A stretch of DNA of 64,000 nucleotides from Sphingomonas sp. FARSPH (GCF_003355005.1 NZ_CP029985.1:1417001-1481000), one strand, 5' to 3'. Shown: positions 16,440 to 24,046, counted from the first letter of the stretch. Translations and numbers: made by a program. The notes: a model not told the origin generated them from the sequence alone.

Positions 16440-16530
16440 TCCTTCCGCGCAGACTAAACGAAATTTTAGGGCAGCGCGCCCGTCTCACCCGCTTCACCAC
16501 TATCATGGGTTAAGTTAGGCTGGCGTCACG

Positions 16531-17082
16531 ATGGATGGACGCCGCCTTTCTCCCGCCCTGTTCCTGCACGAAGCGGCGATCCGCCGCGGCATGGAACTGA
16601 TGATGTTCGCCCAGTCCCGCTTCGTGCGGACCGCGGACGAGAAGCTCGCCGAGCTGGGGCTGGGCCGGGCGCACCACCGCGCGCTCTATTTCATCGGCCG
16701 CAAGCCCGACATCACCGTCGGCGACCTGCTCGACCTGCTCGGCATCACCAAACAGTCGCTGAGCCGCGTGATGCGCGACCTGCTCGATCGCGCGCTGGTC
16801 GCGGTTCGCCATGGCGAGAACGACCGACGCAACCGGCTGCTGCGCCTGACCGATGAGGGGCGGGCGCTGGAGGCGGCGCTGTACGAAGAGCAATGCGCGC
16901 GCATGGCCGATGCCTACGCCTATGCGGGGCAGGAGGCGGTGAGCGGCTATTGGTCGGTGCTGGAGGCGCTGATCCCCGACGATGCGCGCGGCGCCATTGT
17001 CGCGCTGACGTGTCAGGCGTCCTCCACCCCGAAGTTCAGTCCGCGCGACACGCCGGGGTCGACGACCGCGATCAGCAGGTAG
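16531..17082 (+). CDS. MarR family transcriptional regulator
   Basis: A 183-residue MarR-type winged-helix regulator. The core (about 15-150) contains LGLGRAHHRALYFIGRKPDITVGDLLDLLGITKQSLSRVMRDLLDRALV, then the wing HGENDRRNRLLRLTDEGR with the family Asp-Arg-Arg. Resembles the PetP-like branch in alphaproteobacteria. The last 23 codons overlap the 3' end of the oppositely oriented phospholipase D-like gene by 70 bases, so its C-terminal tail (from about TCQASSTPK) may not be conserved. The upstream stretch has a small dyad (CTAAA...TTTAG near 16454-16469) that may be an autoregulatory operator. Confidence 0.85.
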   Translation: MDGRRLSPALFLHEAAIRRGMELMMFAQSRFVRTADEKLAELGLGRAHHRALYFIGRKPDITVGDLLDLLGITKQSLSRVMRDLLDRALVAVRHGENDRRNRLLRLTDEGRALEAALYEEQCARMADAYAYAGQEAVSGYWSVLEALIPDDARGAIVALTCQASSTPKFSPRDTPGSTTAISR

Positions 17083-18194
17083 GCGACGAACTGGCGCAGC
17101 CGCTGGATCCAGCCGGTTTGCGCCTCGTACCGCTCGGCGGTGACGCGGTCCGACCGTGCGATCTCGCCCTCGACATAGCCGCGGACATGGTCGGCAAACG
17201 CCGCATCCTCGATCCGCAACATCAGTTCGAGGTTGATGAACAGGCTGCGCATGTCGAAGTTCGCCGATCCGACGTAGACCGCGTCGTCGATGACGTAGAG
17301 CTTGGTATGCAGCTTCGTCGGCTGGTATTCGTAGATTTCGACATGTTTGCGCAGCAGGCCGGCGTAGGTGAAGCGCGCCGCCGCGATCGTTGCCCCATTG
17401 TCGGATTTGGCGGCGGTGACGACGCGCACCCGCGCGCGTCGTCGCCCCGCCTTGTCGAGCCGTCGCAGCATCGTCGGCGACGGCGTGAAATAGGCGGCGA
17501 TCACGTCGATGCGCCGGCCATGCCGCATGTCGTGGCGCACCGCGCGCGCCCAGGGCGACAGCCGCCGCGTCGGGCCGCCGATCAGCCAGCGCATCGACCC
17601 CTCTGGCTCGCTCCAGCGCGCCAGCGCACGATTGAGGTGGCGCAGTTTGCCTTTCGGCTGACACACCCAGTCCAGCAGCGCGTCGAAATAGCCCGCCAGC
17701 CGCGCCGCCGCCGGTCCTTCGACCAGCAGGCCAAGGTCGCGCCACGCCGCATCGGCGGGTGTGCCGAAATAATCGTCCTCGACGTTGAAGCCGCCGATGA
17801 TGATCGATGCCGCCGCTTCGGCATCCGCGAGCGCCAGCTTCTGGTGATTGCGCAGCAGATAGCGTCGGCCGAAGCGCGGCGAGAAACGGCACACGGTGAC
17901 GCCCGCTTCGGTCAGCGGTGCGAAGAAGGCGGGATTGCCCTCGCTGCCGAAACCATCGACGATCAGCGCGACCTTCACGCCCCGCGCCGCGGCCGCGATC
18001 AGGGCGGCGTTGACGCGCCGCCCGGTCTGGTCGTCGGCATAGATATAATAGAGGATGCGCAGCGAACGGGTCGCCCCGTCGATCAACGCCAGCAACGCAT
18101 CGAGCCGCCGCGGCCCGGTGTCGAGCAAGGTCAGCTGGTTGCCGGCGACCGTGAAGGCGGGCTGTCCGGCGGGAGCGTCGGGCGGATCGGCCAT
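17013..18194 (-). CDS. Phospholipase D-like / cardiolipin synthase family protein
   Basis: A 393-residue phospholipase D superfamily protein, most like cardiolipin synthase (ClsB/C type): phosphatidyl transfer between phospholipids at the inner membrane. Two HKD motifs are visible: HQKLALADAEAAASIIIGG (about residue 138) and HTKLYVIDDAVYVGSANFDMRS (about residue 300), both with His, Lys and Asp in place. ILYYIYADDQTGRRV is the typical entry strand. There are no N-terminal membrane helices. The start is set at ATG 18194; an in-frame TTG at 18236 is the alternative. The 3' end overlaps the MarR gene. It is divergent from an unknown exported protein. Confidence 0.88.
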   Translation of the reverse strand: MADPPDAPAGQPAFTVAGNQLTLLDTGPRRLDALLALIDGATRSLRILYYIYADDQTGRRVNAALIAAAARGVKVALIVDGFGSEGNPAFFAPLTEAGVTVCRFSPRFGRRYLLRNHQKLALADAEAAASIIIGGFNVEDDYFGTPADAAWRDLGLLVEGPAAARLAGYFDALLDWVCQPKGKLRHLNRALARWSEPEGSMRWLIGGPTRRLSPWARAVRHDMRHGRRIDVIAAYFTPSPTMLRRLDKAGRRRARVRVVTAAKSDNGATIAAARFTYAGLLRKHVEIYEYQPTKLHTKLYVIDDAVYVGSANFDMRSLFINLELMLRIEDAAFADHVRGYVEGEIARSDRVTAERYEAQTGWIQRLRQFVAYLLIAVVDPGVSRGLNFGVEDA

Positions 18195-18238
18195 GGTGCG
18201 AACGACGGCTCCAGGATTGGACAGGGAAAGGATCAACG

Positions 18239-18712
18239 ATGCTGATCGCCTTGATGTTGCAGGCGGCGCAACCCCCGGCCGCCGCGTTCGACCATCCGTG
18301 GCTGCGCATCGGGCGCAGCCCCGCGCTGACGGGGGTCAGCGAGGAGATCACCGTCGCACGAATGTGGGACGGCGAAGGACCCGCGCGGCGCAGCGTCGAC
18401 TGGGCGCGGCTGATCCGCCACGATCGTCGGGGCGGACGCCGGACGACGACGACCTTCTATGCGCAGGCGCTCACCTGTCCCGCGTTGGGGGCGCTGCCGA
18501 CCGCCGTCGCCGCATTTCCGATGCCACATGCGATATCGCCCGATACGCCGACCGACATCGTGCTCGACGGCGTCGGCTATACGGCGACCCTCGACGCGGG
18601 CTATGGCGAACGGCCATCGACGATGACGGTCGAATCGAACGTCGACACGCCGCTCGCGGACTGGGTCGAGGCGCGTTTCGCCTCGCTACAGCCATGCTGG
18701 ACGCCGGCCTGA
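18239..18712 (+). CDS. Hypothetical exported protein
   Basis: A 157-residue protein not assigned to a family. The first 16 residues (MLIALMLQAAQPPAAA) form a short signal peptide. The mature part contains WARLIRHDRRGGRRTTTTFYAQALTCPALGALPTAV with one of its two Cys, the other lying close to the C-terminus (QPCWTPA); a periplasmic disulfide is possible. An AAGGA lies 7 bases before the ATG. The 5' end is divergent from the phospholipase D-like gene with almost no spacer, and rpoZ follows 79 bases downstream. Confidence 0.7.
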   Translation: MLIALMLQAAQPPAAAFDHPWLRIGRSPALTGVSEEITVARMWDGEGPARRSVDWARLIRHDRRGGRRTTTTFYAQALTCPALGALPTAVAAFPMPHAISPDTPTDIVLDGVGYTATLDAGYGERPSTMTVESNVDTPLADWVEARFASLQPCWTPA

Positions 18713-18722
18713 CCTGCCGTCT

Positions 18723-18751
18723 TTGACTTTGCGGGCCCGGCTTGGTAGAGG
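18723..18751 (+). promoter_or_regulatory. Probable housekeeping promoter of rpoZ
   Basis: TTGACT (18723-18728), a 17-base spacer and TAGAGG (18746-18751). The same -10 hexamer and spacing occur upstream of tRNA-Gln in this window, supporting a sigma-70-type promoter. The expected start is about 40 bases before the rpoZ ATG. Confidence 0.55.
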
Positions 18752-18791
18752 GCGCGCTTTCCATCATCGGTATTTGCGAAGGAAAGCGTCC

Positions 18792-19136
18792 ATGGCGCGC
18801 GTCACTGTCGAGGATTGCGTCGACAAGGTTCCCAACCGCTTCGATCTCGTGCTGTTCGCGGCGCAGCGCGCGCGCCAGATTTCGGGCGGCGCCGAACTGA
18901 CGCTCGATCGCGACCGCGACAAGAATCCGGTCGTCGCGCTGCGCGAGATTGCCGAGGAGACGGTGCGTCCCGATCATCTCGAGGAATCGGTGGTCGGCAG
19001 CCTGCAGCGCGTCCAGATCGACGACGACGACGAGGTTGATGCGGTCGGCTCGCTCAGCGCCTCGGCCGAGGCACTACGCCTCACCGCCGCCGCCCCGCCG
19101 CGCAACCAGAATCTGGGCGCGGATTACGAGGGGTGA
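18792..19136 (+). CDS. rpoZ: RNA polymerase omega subunit
   Basis: A 114-residue omega subunit, which chaperones beta-prime into core RNA polymerase and contributes to the ppGpp site. It begins MARVTVEDCVDKVPNRFDLVLFAAQRARQI, the canonical omega N-terminus, and continues with DRDKNPVVALREIAEETVRP. The C-terminal extension is acidic then alanine-rich, as in other alphaproteobacteria. AAGGA precedes the start. It is followed by a 10-bp stem terminator. Confidence 0.96.
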   Translation: MARVTVEDCVDKVPNRFDLVLFAAQRARQISGGAELTLDRDRDKNPVVALREIAEETVRPDHLEESVVGSLQRVQIDDDDEVDAVGSLSASAEALRLTAAAPPRNQNLGADYEG

Positions 19137-19146
19137 GCATGAGGCC

Positions 19147-19170
19147 GCGGATCAGCGCCAGCTGATCCGC
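19147..19170 (+). terminator. rpoZ terminator hairpin
   Basis: GCGGATCAGC-GCCA-GCTGATCCGC, a perfect 10-bp stem with a 4-base loop, 10 bases after the rpoZ stop. Only a weak T run (GCTTAA) follows. Confidence 0.65.
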
Positions 19171-19205
19171 GCTTAACCGAATGCCGGCCAGCGGGCTGCA
19201 AGCCG

Positions 19206-19431
19206 GACTGACGACGCGGCTTTGCCGCGTCGTTTGCGTTTTGGGGTGTCGGCGATCACCCGATCGTCATCCCGGGGCAGGCCGGGACCCATGGGCTGCG
19301 GCGCGGCGCCAATTGTGCCATGTCGCTCCCGGCCAGGCGCTGCAGCCGATCCCACCCGAAAAGGCCGAAGCGCTCCGTCCCGCCGCGGCAAAGCCGCGTC
19401 GTCGGTCGTCCGCTGCGCGACGCCGGCCGGG
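19206..19431. repeat. Palindromic dispersed repeat, copy 1
   Basis: This fills most of the 323-base gap between rpoZ and rlmE, which holds no gene. The left part is a hairpin ACGACGCGGC-TTT-GCCGCGTCGT (19211-19233); the right part (19377-19431) carries the same sequence inverted. A 34-base stretch at 19377-19410 is identical to 33846-33879 in the element between fliR and fliQ, and both copies then reach GACGCCGGCCGGG. The middle (about 19260-19330) has a different GC-rich palindrome (CATCCCGGGGCAGGCCGGGA). No transposase. Confidence 0.7.
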
Positions 19432-19459
19432 GCCGCCGTTTGGCGCGGAACAGCTTTTA

Positions 19460-20131
19460 CTATTCCGCGCGGCGGCCCTTGAAGCCTTGGGCGACGACGA
19501 ACCACTCCACCGATCCCTTGCGGCTCGACGGCGGCTTGGCGTGCTTCACGCTCGCGAACGATCGCTTCATCTCCGCGACCAGCGCCGAATCGGCGCCGCC
19601 GGCGAACACCTTGGCGACGAACGTGCCGCCCGGTGCCAGCACGTCCTGCGCAAAGGCGAAAGCGGTTTCGACCAGTCCCATCGTGCGCAGCGCATCGGTC
19701 TGCGGATGGCCGACGGTGTTCGCTGCCATGTCCGACAGGACGAGGTCGGGCGCGCCGCCCAGCGCCTCCATCAATTTGCCCGGCGCGGCGTCGTCCATGA
19801 AATCCATCTGGAAGATCGTGACCCCCTCGATCGGATCGACGGGCAGCAGGTCGATGCCGACCACCTCCGCCTTGGGCAGGCGGCGCTTGATGACCTGGCT
19901 CCACCCGCCCGGCGCGATGCCCAGATCGACGACGCGCTTCGAATGACGGATGATGCCGAACCGTTCGTCGAGCTCGATCAGCTTGTACGCCGCGCGGCTG
20001 CGATAGCCTTCCGCCTTGGCGCGGCGGACATAAGGATCGTTGAGCTGGCGTTCCAGCCAGCGCGTCGATTGCGCGGTGCGGCCGCGCGCGGTCTTGACGC
20101 GGGTGCGCAGGCCGCCGCCGTCACGGCTCAT
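19460..20131 (-). CDS. rlmE: 23S rRNA 2'-O-ribose U2552 methyltransferase
   Basis: A 223-residue RlmE/FtsJ enzyme that methylates the ribose of U2552 in the 23S A-loop during late 50S assembly. It begins with a basic region, then STRWLERQLNDPYVRRAKAEGYRSRAAYKLIELDERF, the FtsJ signature. SAM motif I is VVDLGIAPGGWSQV. The K-D-K-E catalytic tetrad is visible as the Lys in RAAYKL, the Asp in LVLSDMAANTVGH, the Lys in FVAKVF and the Glu in SVEWFVVAQGFK. It lies 31 bases downstream of the ppx/gppA gene and is probably co-transcribed with it. Confidence 0.96.
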   Translation of the reverse strand: MSRDGGGLRTRVKTARGRTAQSTRWLERQLNDPYVRRAKAEGYRSRAAYKLIELDERFGIIRHSKRVVDLGIAPGGWSQVIKRRLPKAEVVGIDLLPVDPIEGVTIFQMDFMDDAAPGKLMEALGGAPDLVLSDMAANTVGHPQTDALRTMGLVETAFAFAQDVLAPGGTFVAKVFAGGADSALVAEMKRSFASVKHAKPPSSRKGSVEWFVVAQGFKGRRAE

Positions 20132-20162
20132 CGTGCGCTGTCCCTAGTCGGGCGGATATCGG

Positions 20163-21209
20163 TCATGGCCGTGGGCTCCCCATCAGGCGGCGCAGGATTC
20201 CCTCGCGGATACCGCGATCGGCGATGCCGAGCCGCTCGGCGGGCCAGAGGTCGAGAATGGTTTCGAGGATGGCGCAGCCCGCGACGACCAGATCGGCGCG
20301 TTCGGTGCCGATGCACGCAAGCTGCGCACGCTCGGCGATCGCCATGCGCGACAGATCGGCGCTGATCCGGCGCATCGCGTCGGCTGGCACGATCAGGCCG
20401 TCGACCTGCGCGCGGTCGTAATGGCTGAGGCCCAGATGCACGCTGCCCAGCGTCGTCACCGTGCCGCTGGTGCCGAGCAGCCGCGGCCGCCGCACCGTTT
20501 TGGGCAGCCGTGCCGCGAAACCGGCGAAACTCTCCGCCACCGTCGCGCGCATCCGCGCATAGGCGGCGAGCCGGTCCTCCTGGGCGGCGGCCGTACCGCC
20601 CGCGCTTTCGGTCAGCGATACGACGCCCCAGGGCGCGGAATGCCAGTCGAGCACGCGCGGCATCGCGCCGCGCGGCGTGTCGATCAGCACCAGCTCGGTC
20701 GATCCGCCGCCGATGTCGAAGACGAGCGCGGGGTCGTCGCCCGGCTCGATCAATGCGTGGCAGCCGAGCACGGCGAGCCGCGCCTCTTCCTCGGCAGAGA
20801 TGATGTCGAGGTGGATACCCGTCTCTTGATACGCGCGCGCGATGAAATCGGGGCCGTTGGCGGCGCGGCGGCACGCCTCGGTCGCCACGGATCGCGCCAG
20901 CGTCACGTTGCGGCGCTTGAGCTTGTCCGAACACACGCGCAGCGCCGCGATCGTCCGTTCGATCGCCGCGTCCGACAGCCGGCCGGTGGCGGACAGCCCC
21001 TCGCCCAGCCGCACGATGCGCGAAAAGGCATCGATGACCGCAAAGCCGTCGCCCTGTGGCCGCGCGATCAGCAGGCGGCAGTTGTTGGTGCCGAGGTCGA
21101 GCGCGGCGAAGGCCTGCGCATCGGACCAGCGACCGCGTTGCGGCCGCATCGGCGCCGGACGGGCAGGTTTGACCTGCCGGTACGGCTCTCGGGCGGATGT
21201 ATCCCCCAT
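20163..21209 (-). CDS. Ppx/GppA family phosphatase
   Basis: A 348-residue exopolyphosphatase/pppGpp phosphatase of the actin-like ASKHA fold. Phosphate loop 1 is FAALDLGTNNCRLLIA, followed by RIVRLGEGL and the ARSVATEACRRAANG helix. Phosphate loop 2 is ALVFDIGGGSTELVLID. Only the core phosphatase module (about 300 residues) plus a short basic N-terminus is present, without the C-terminal HD extension of E. coli Ppx, as in most alphaproteobacterial short forms. Whether polyphosphate or pppGpp is the substrate cannot be told. It is the first gene of a unit with rlmE. Confidence 0.9.
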   Translation of the reverse strand: MGDTSAREPYRQVKPARPAPMRPQRGRWSDAQAFAALDLGTNNCRLLIARPQGDGFAVIDAFSRIVRLGEGLSATGRLSDAAIERTIAALRVCSDKLKRRNVTLARSVATEACRRAANGPDFIARAYQETGIHLDIISAEEEARLAVLGCHALIEPGDDPALVFDIGGGSTELVLIDTPRGAMPRVLDWHSAPWGVVSLTESAGGTAAAQEDRLAAYARMRATVAESFAGFAARLPKTVRRPRLLGTSGTVTTLGSVHLGLSHYDRAQVDGLIVPADAMRRISADLSRMAIAERAQLACIGTERADLVVAGCAILETILDLWPAERLGIADRGIREGILRRLMGSPRP

Positions 21210-21325
21210 GGCCGTGGTTCTTCTTTCGTTTCTGTTCTGCCGTCGCGGGTCGTGACCCGTTCGGTGCTTGCTCCCTAGGTAGCGCGCACGGCGCCGTGCG
21301 ACAAGCCGAGTAACCGAGATTGACG

Positions 21326-21354
21326 TTGACAGCCCTGCACCCCCGGCCTAGAGG
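21326..21354 (+). promoter_or_regulatory. tRNA-Gln promoter
   Basis: TTGACA (21326-21331), a 17-base spacer, TAGAGG (21349-21354), placing the start about 5 bases before the mature tRNA. Confidence 0.65.
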
Positions 21355-21365
21355 CGCCCTCCTGT

Positions 21366-21439
21366 TGCCCCGTCGTCTAAAGGTAAGACTACGGACTCTG
21401 ACTCCGTCAATTGAGGTTCGAATCCTCACGGGGCATCCA
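21366..21439 (+). tRNA. tRNA-Gln (CUG anticodon)
   Basis: A full cloverleaf: acceptor TGCCCCG/CGGGGCA, D arm GTCTAAAGGTAAGAC, anticodon arm ACGGA-CTCTGAC-TCCGT with U33 and anticodon CUG, T arm GAGG-TTCGAAT-CCTC. The 3' CCA is encoded (21437-21439), with U as the discriminator, as I recall from other alphaproteobacterial tRNA-Gln. It reads CAG codons. A strong promoter lies just upstream. Confidence 0.95.
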
Positions 21440-21585
21440 GCGTTCTTCCCGAAAAATCAGCATCTCGACGCGGTTGCGTGGACGCGTCCGCGGGTCGAAT
21501 CGGGATCGCGGCCGATCTTTTTCACCTGCACCGCCGCGACACTGAAGACCTGGGGCGCAGGATCGCTTAAGGCCGTGTCCGGCCC

Positions 21586-22125
21586 ATGATCGACCCGTCG
21601 CCCCTTCCCCGCGAATCGATGCTTGCCCGGCTGTCGCAGCGGCAGGTCGATTGTCTGCGGCGGGTCGCGGAGCTGAAGAAGACCGAGCAGATCGCCGACG
21701 AGCTCGGCATCTCGCCCAGCACCGTCAACACCCATATCGAACGCGCGATGACCATCCTCGGCGCGCGCAGTCGCCGCGAGGCGGCGCGGTTCGTCGTCGC
21801 CGTGGATTCCGGCCCGCCGGCCCCGCCGCCCCCGCTGCCTATGTCGGAAGCCCGTGCGGCCGCGGACATATCGGCTCCCGAGAAACACCCTACCGAATTT
21901 TCGCGACTGTCCGAACCGGCGGCGGACCTGCCACCAGCGTCATCGGCGGTACCGGAGCTGCCGAGGCGCAACCGCCTCGATCCGCTCCAACGGATGGGCG
22001 TGGCGCTCCTTTCGCTCATCCTCCTGTGCCTGGCGATCGCCGGGCTCGGGGCCGCCATCGAACAGCTGAGCGCGTGGCGATCAAGCCTCGCGTCGACAGG
22101 GACCAACCACCCGGGCCGCGTCTGA
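21586..22125 (+). CDS. LuxR-type HTH regulator with C-terminal membrane anchor
   Basis: A 179-residue protein that combines a LuxR/FixJ-type HTH (about 12-70: LSQRQVDCLRRVAELKKTEQIADELGISPSTVNTHIERAM) with a proline-rich linker and a single membrane helix near the C-terminus (about 137-158, GVALLSLILLCLAIAGLGAA). The DNA-binding domain would therefore sit in the cytoplasm, tethered to the inner membrane, ToxR-like in layout but in a different domain family. No receiver or autoinducer domain is present. It begins a co-directional run with the three following unknown genes (gaps of 31, 12 and 3 bases), which suggests an operon. What signal it senses is unknown. Confidence 0.8.
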   Translation: MIDPSPLPRESMLARLSQRQVDCLRRVAELKKTEQIADELGISPSTVNTHIERAMTILGARSRREAARFVVAVDSGPPAPPPPLPMSEARAAADISAPEKHPTEFSRLSEPAADLPPASSAVPELPRRNRLDPLQRMGVALLSLILLCLAIAGLGAAIEQLSAWRSSLASTGTNHPGRV

Positions 22126-22156
22126 AAACGGTCGGCCCGCCACGAAAGGGCAGACC

Positions 22157-22525
22157 ATGAGCCAGGACGTCGCCGTTGCCGCGCACAAGGTGCGTGACGA
22201 ATTCATCCCCGCCGAACAGGCCGCCGATATCGCCGCCGCGCGTACCGCCCGGCTGCTCGCCACGGTGCTCGAACAGCGCGCCGCCGCCGGCGTCGCCATG
22301 GGCATGGGCGCCCCGATGATCCGCAAGATCGCCAAGTCGCTCGCCGCGCAGATCGAGGCGCGCGAGGAATTCGTGATGGCGCACAAGCTCGCCGCCGCCT
22401 TGCCGGGCGAAATGGGCCTCGACCCGATGATGTTCGGCGATGCGTCCGAATGCCCGCCCGACGAGCAGCGTCCGTCCGGCTTCGGCGGTGCGCACGAGAA
22501 CGTCGTCGCGATCCGCGCGGCCTGA
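22157..22525 (+). CDS. Hypothetical protein of the tRNA-flanked cluster
   Basis: A 122-residue soluble protein I do not recognise. It is predicted to be mostly helical (AAHKVRDEFIPAEQAADIAAARTARLLATVLEQRAAAG), with a Gly/Met-rich turn (GVAMGMGAPMIRKIAK) and a hydrophilic C-terminus with a single Cys. There is no signal peptide. The start has a GAAAGGGCAGACC leader. It follows the membrane-anchored HTH gene by 31 bases and precedes the membrane protein gene by 12 bases. Confidence 0.65.
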   Translation: MSQDVAVAAHKVRDEFIPAEQAADIAAARTARLLATVLEQRAAAGVAMGMGAPMIRKIAKSLAAQIEAREEFVMAHKLAAALPGEMGLDPMMFGDASECPPDEQRPSGFGGAHENVVAIRAA

Positions 22526-22537
22526 GGCATCGCGGGC

Positions 22538-22975
22538 ATGAACGTCGTCGCCTTCACGCTGCTGCTGCTGGCCACGGCCGCACTGGCGGGATGGCGCGGC
22601 GGGCAGCCCGAGAAGATCGTCGCGGGAATCTTCGTCGCCGCCTATCTCGCGACCTTCGCGAGCTATACGGCGGCGCCCGCGCGGTTCGCCCGGATCGAGC
22701 CCTTCGTCGCCGCGATCGACATCGCCGTTCTCGCCGGCGTAACCCTGGTCCTGCTGCGCGCGGACCGGTTCTGGCCGATCGCGGCGTTCGCCGCACAGGG
22801 GGTCGCGGTGTTGACCCACCTCATCAAACTGATCGACCCGGGTATCGTGCGCAAGGCCTATGCCATCGCGCTCGCCGCCCCGGGATGGCTGGCGGTGCTG
22901 ATCCTGCTCGCCGGCGTGGTGCGTCATGCGCGCCGCGCCGCGACGTTCGGCCGTCAGCGCGACTGGAGCTGGTAG
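22538..22975 (+). CDS. Small polytopic membrane protein, unknown
   Basis: A 145-residue protein with about four or five hydrophobic segments covering most of its length (from NVVAFTLLLLATAALAG; then ILVAAYLATFASYTA-like, DIAVLAGVTLVLL, AAFAAQGVAVLTHLI and WLAVLILLAGVV). The C-terminal tail is basic (RHARRAATFGRQRDWSW). No family is recognised. Its place between a soluble unknown and a winged-helix protein in a tight co-directional run suggests a membrane partner of that set. Confidence 0.65.
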   Translation: MNVVAFTLLLLATAALAGWRGGQPEKIVAGIFVAAYLATFASYTAAPARFARIEPFVAAIDIAVLAGVTLVLLRADRFWPIAAFAAQGVAVLTHLIKLIDPGIVRKAYAIALAAPGWLAVLILLAGVVRHARRAATFGRQRDWSW

Positions 22976-22978
22976 ATA

Positions 22979-23425
22979 ATGGATATGGACCAACCGCGCC
23001 GCTGGGCGGTCGAGGTCGTGCCGGGGGCGGATCGCGACAGGCTGTGTCCGCTGCCGCGCCACGACGTCGTCCCGAGCCGGTCGATCCCGCCCACGGCGCT
23101 TGCGATCGCGCAGGCGATCCGCCGGGTGCGCACGAGCGCGCGGTGCGGCGCGGCGGAGCATCGCGATCTGTTCGCCGATCCCGCTTGGGACATGCTGCTC
23201 GATCTCTATGTCGCCGAAGCGACCGGCCGGCGGGTCAGCGTATCGGATGCCTGCATCGCCGCCGCGGTGCCGCAGGCGACCGCCTTGCGCTGGCTCAACA
23301 TGCTCGATCAGCGCGGGCTGGTCATACGGACCGCGGATCAGACCGATCGTCGCCGCTGGTGGATGACGCTGAGCGATGCGGGCGTCGCGCTCGTCGAGCG
23401 GATGTTGCCGCCGACGATGACCTGA
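22979..23425 (+). CDS. Winged-helix (MarR-like) DNA-binding protein
   Basis: A 148-residue protein whose second half (about 65-145) is a winged helix: DPAWDMLLDLYVAEATGRRVSVSDACIAAAVPQATALRWLNMLDQRGLVIRTADQTDRRRWWMTLSDAGVAL. This resembles MarR proteins, with the wing residues DQTDRRR, but the dimerisation helices at both ends are short. Such stand-alone winged-helix proteins occur in sphingomonads. It starts 3 bases after the membrane protein stop, so translation is probably coupled. Confidence 0.75.
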   Translation: MDMDQPRRWAVEVVPGADRDRLCPLPRHDVVPSRSIPPTALAIAQAIRRVRTSARCGAAEHRDLFADPAWDMLLDLYVAEATGRRVSVSDACIAAAVPQATALRWLNMLDQRGLVIRTADQTDRRRWWMTLSDAGVALVERMLPPTMT

Positions 23426-23432
23426 TCGCCGT

Positions 23433-23897
23433 TCAGCCGTCGCTGTGCCCGGTCGCGTCGGCGAGGATCGCGGCGACCGCCGCCACGTCCAGGCCGAACG
23501 CCGCCGCGAGCCCGCCGATCGATGCGCCGCGGCGGGCGAGTTCGCGGATGCGGCCTTCGTCGACCAAGGTCGTGTAGCCGCGCGTGTCGCGCTGTTCGCG
23601 CACGATGTCCTTGCGGCCCGATCCGCGGCTTCGGCGCGCCGCGGCGGCGTGCGGATCGACCGCGGCGAGCTGCTCCGCCGCCGCATGCCGGTCGCCCCGC
23701 GCGGTTTCGCGGGCCTGCGCGCCTGCGGCCCGTTCCGCCGCCCGTGCCGCCAGCCGCCCGGCGAGCGCGGCATCGCGCGATGCGCTGCGTTCGTCGCGCA
23801 GCCGCGCGCGTTCCGCGGCGCGATCGGCCGGCGCGCGGTTGCTTCTGACGCGAAATCCCGGCGCCGCATCGCCGCCGCCCCAGCTCTTGTCGGCCAC
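23433..23897 (-). CDS. Hypothetical protein with resolvase-like C-terminal HTH
   Basis: A 154-residue protein. The first 100 residues are Ala/Arg-rich and probably helical (ADRAAERARLRDERSASRDAALAGRLAARAAERAA). The C-terminus (about 112-150) reads DEGRIRELARRGASIGGLAAAFGLDVAAVAAILA, the spacing of a recombinase-type HTH (IRELAxxGxSxxxLAxxFGLxxxxVxxIL). It has no catalytic serine or tyrosine domain. It lies convergent to the winged-helix gene (7-base gap) and just upstream of tRNA-Arg on the same strand reading. Function unknown. Confidence 0.65.
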   Translation of the reverse strand: MADKSWGGGDAAPGFRVRSNRAPADRAAERARLRDERSASRDAALAGRLAARAAERAAGAQARETARGDRHAAAEQLAAVDPHAAAARRSRGSGRKDIVREQRDTRGYTTLVDEGRIRELARRGASIGGLAAAFGLDVAAVAAILADATGHSDG

Positions 23898-23928
23898 GAG
23901 ACGATGATCCCGTTCGGTTTTTGGTGTT

Positions 23929-24005
23929 TGGCGCGCCCGGAACGATTCGAACGTCCGACCCTCAGATTCGTAGTCTGATGCTCTATCCAGCTGAGCTACG
24001 GGCGC
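23929..24005 (-). tRNA. tRNA-Arg (ACG anticodon)
   Basis: Read on the minus strand: acceptor GCGCCCG/CGGGCGC, D arm GCTC-AGCTGGATA-GAGC, anticodon arm TCAGA-CTACGAA-TCTGA (anticodon ACG, probably edited to ICG by TadA), T arm GGACG-TTCGAAT-CGTTC, discriminator G and encoded CCA (23929-23931). It reads CGU/CGC/CGA codons. Confidence 0.95.
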
Positions 24006-24017
24006 TTGGGAGCGGCG

Positions 24018-24046
24018 CAGCTATGCGATCCTGACGGCGGACGCAA
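24018..24046 (-). promoter_or_regulatory. tRNA-Arg promoter
   Basis: On the minus strand TTGCGT, a 17-base spacer and TAGCTG, ending 13 bases before the mature tRNA. Weaker than the tRNA-Gln promoter but with the right spacing. Confidence 0.4.

Noticed and set aside
18195..18236. TTG start adding 14 residues to the phospholipase D-like protein
   Set aside because: ATG at 18194 is the simpler start; the extension shows no conserved feature. Not fully excluded.
21440..21585. Possible attachment-site duplication of the tRNA-Gln 3' end
   Set aside because: No second copy of the tRNA 3' end was found between the two tRNAs or beyond, so there is no direct evidence of an integrated island.
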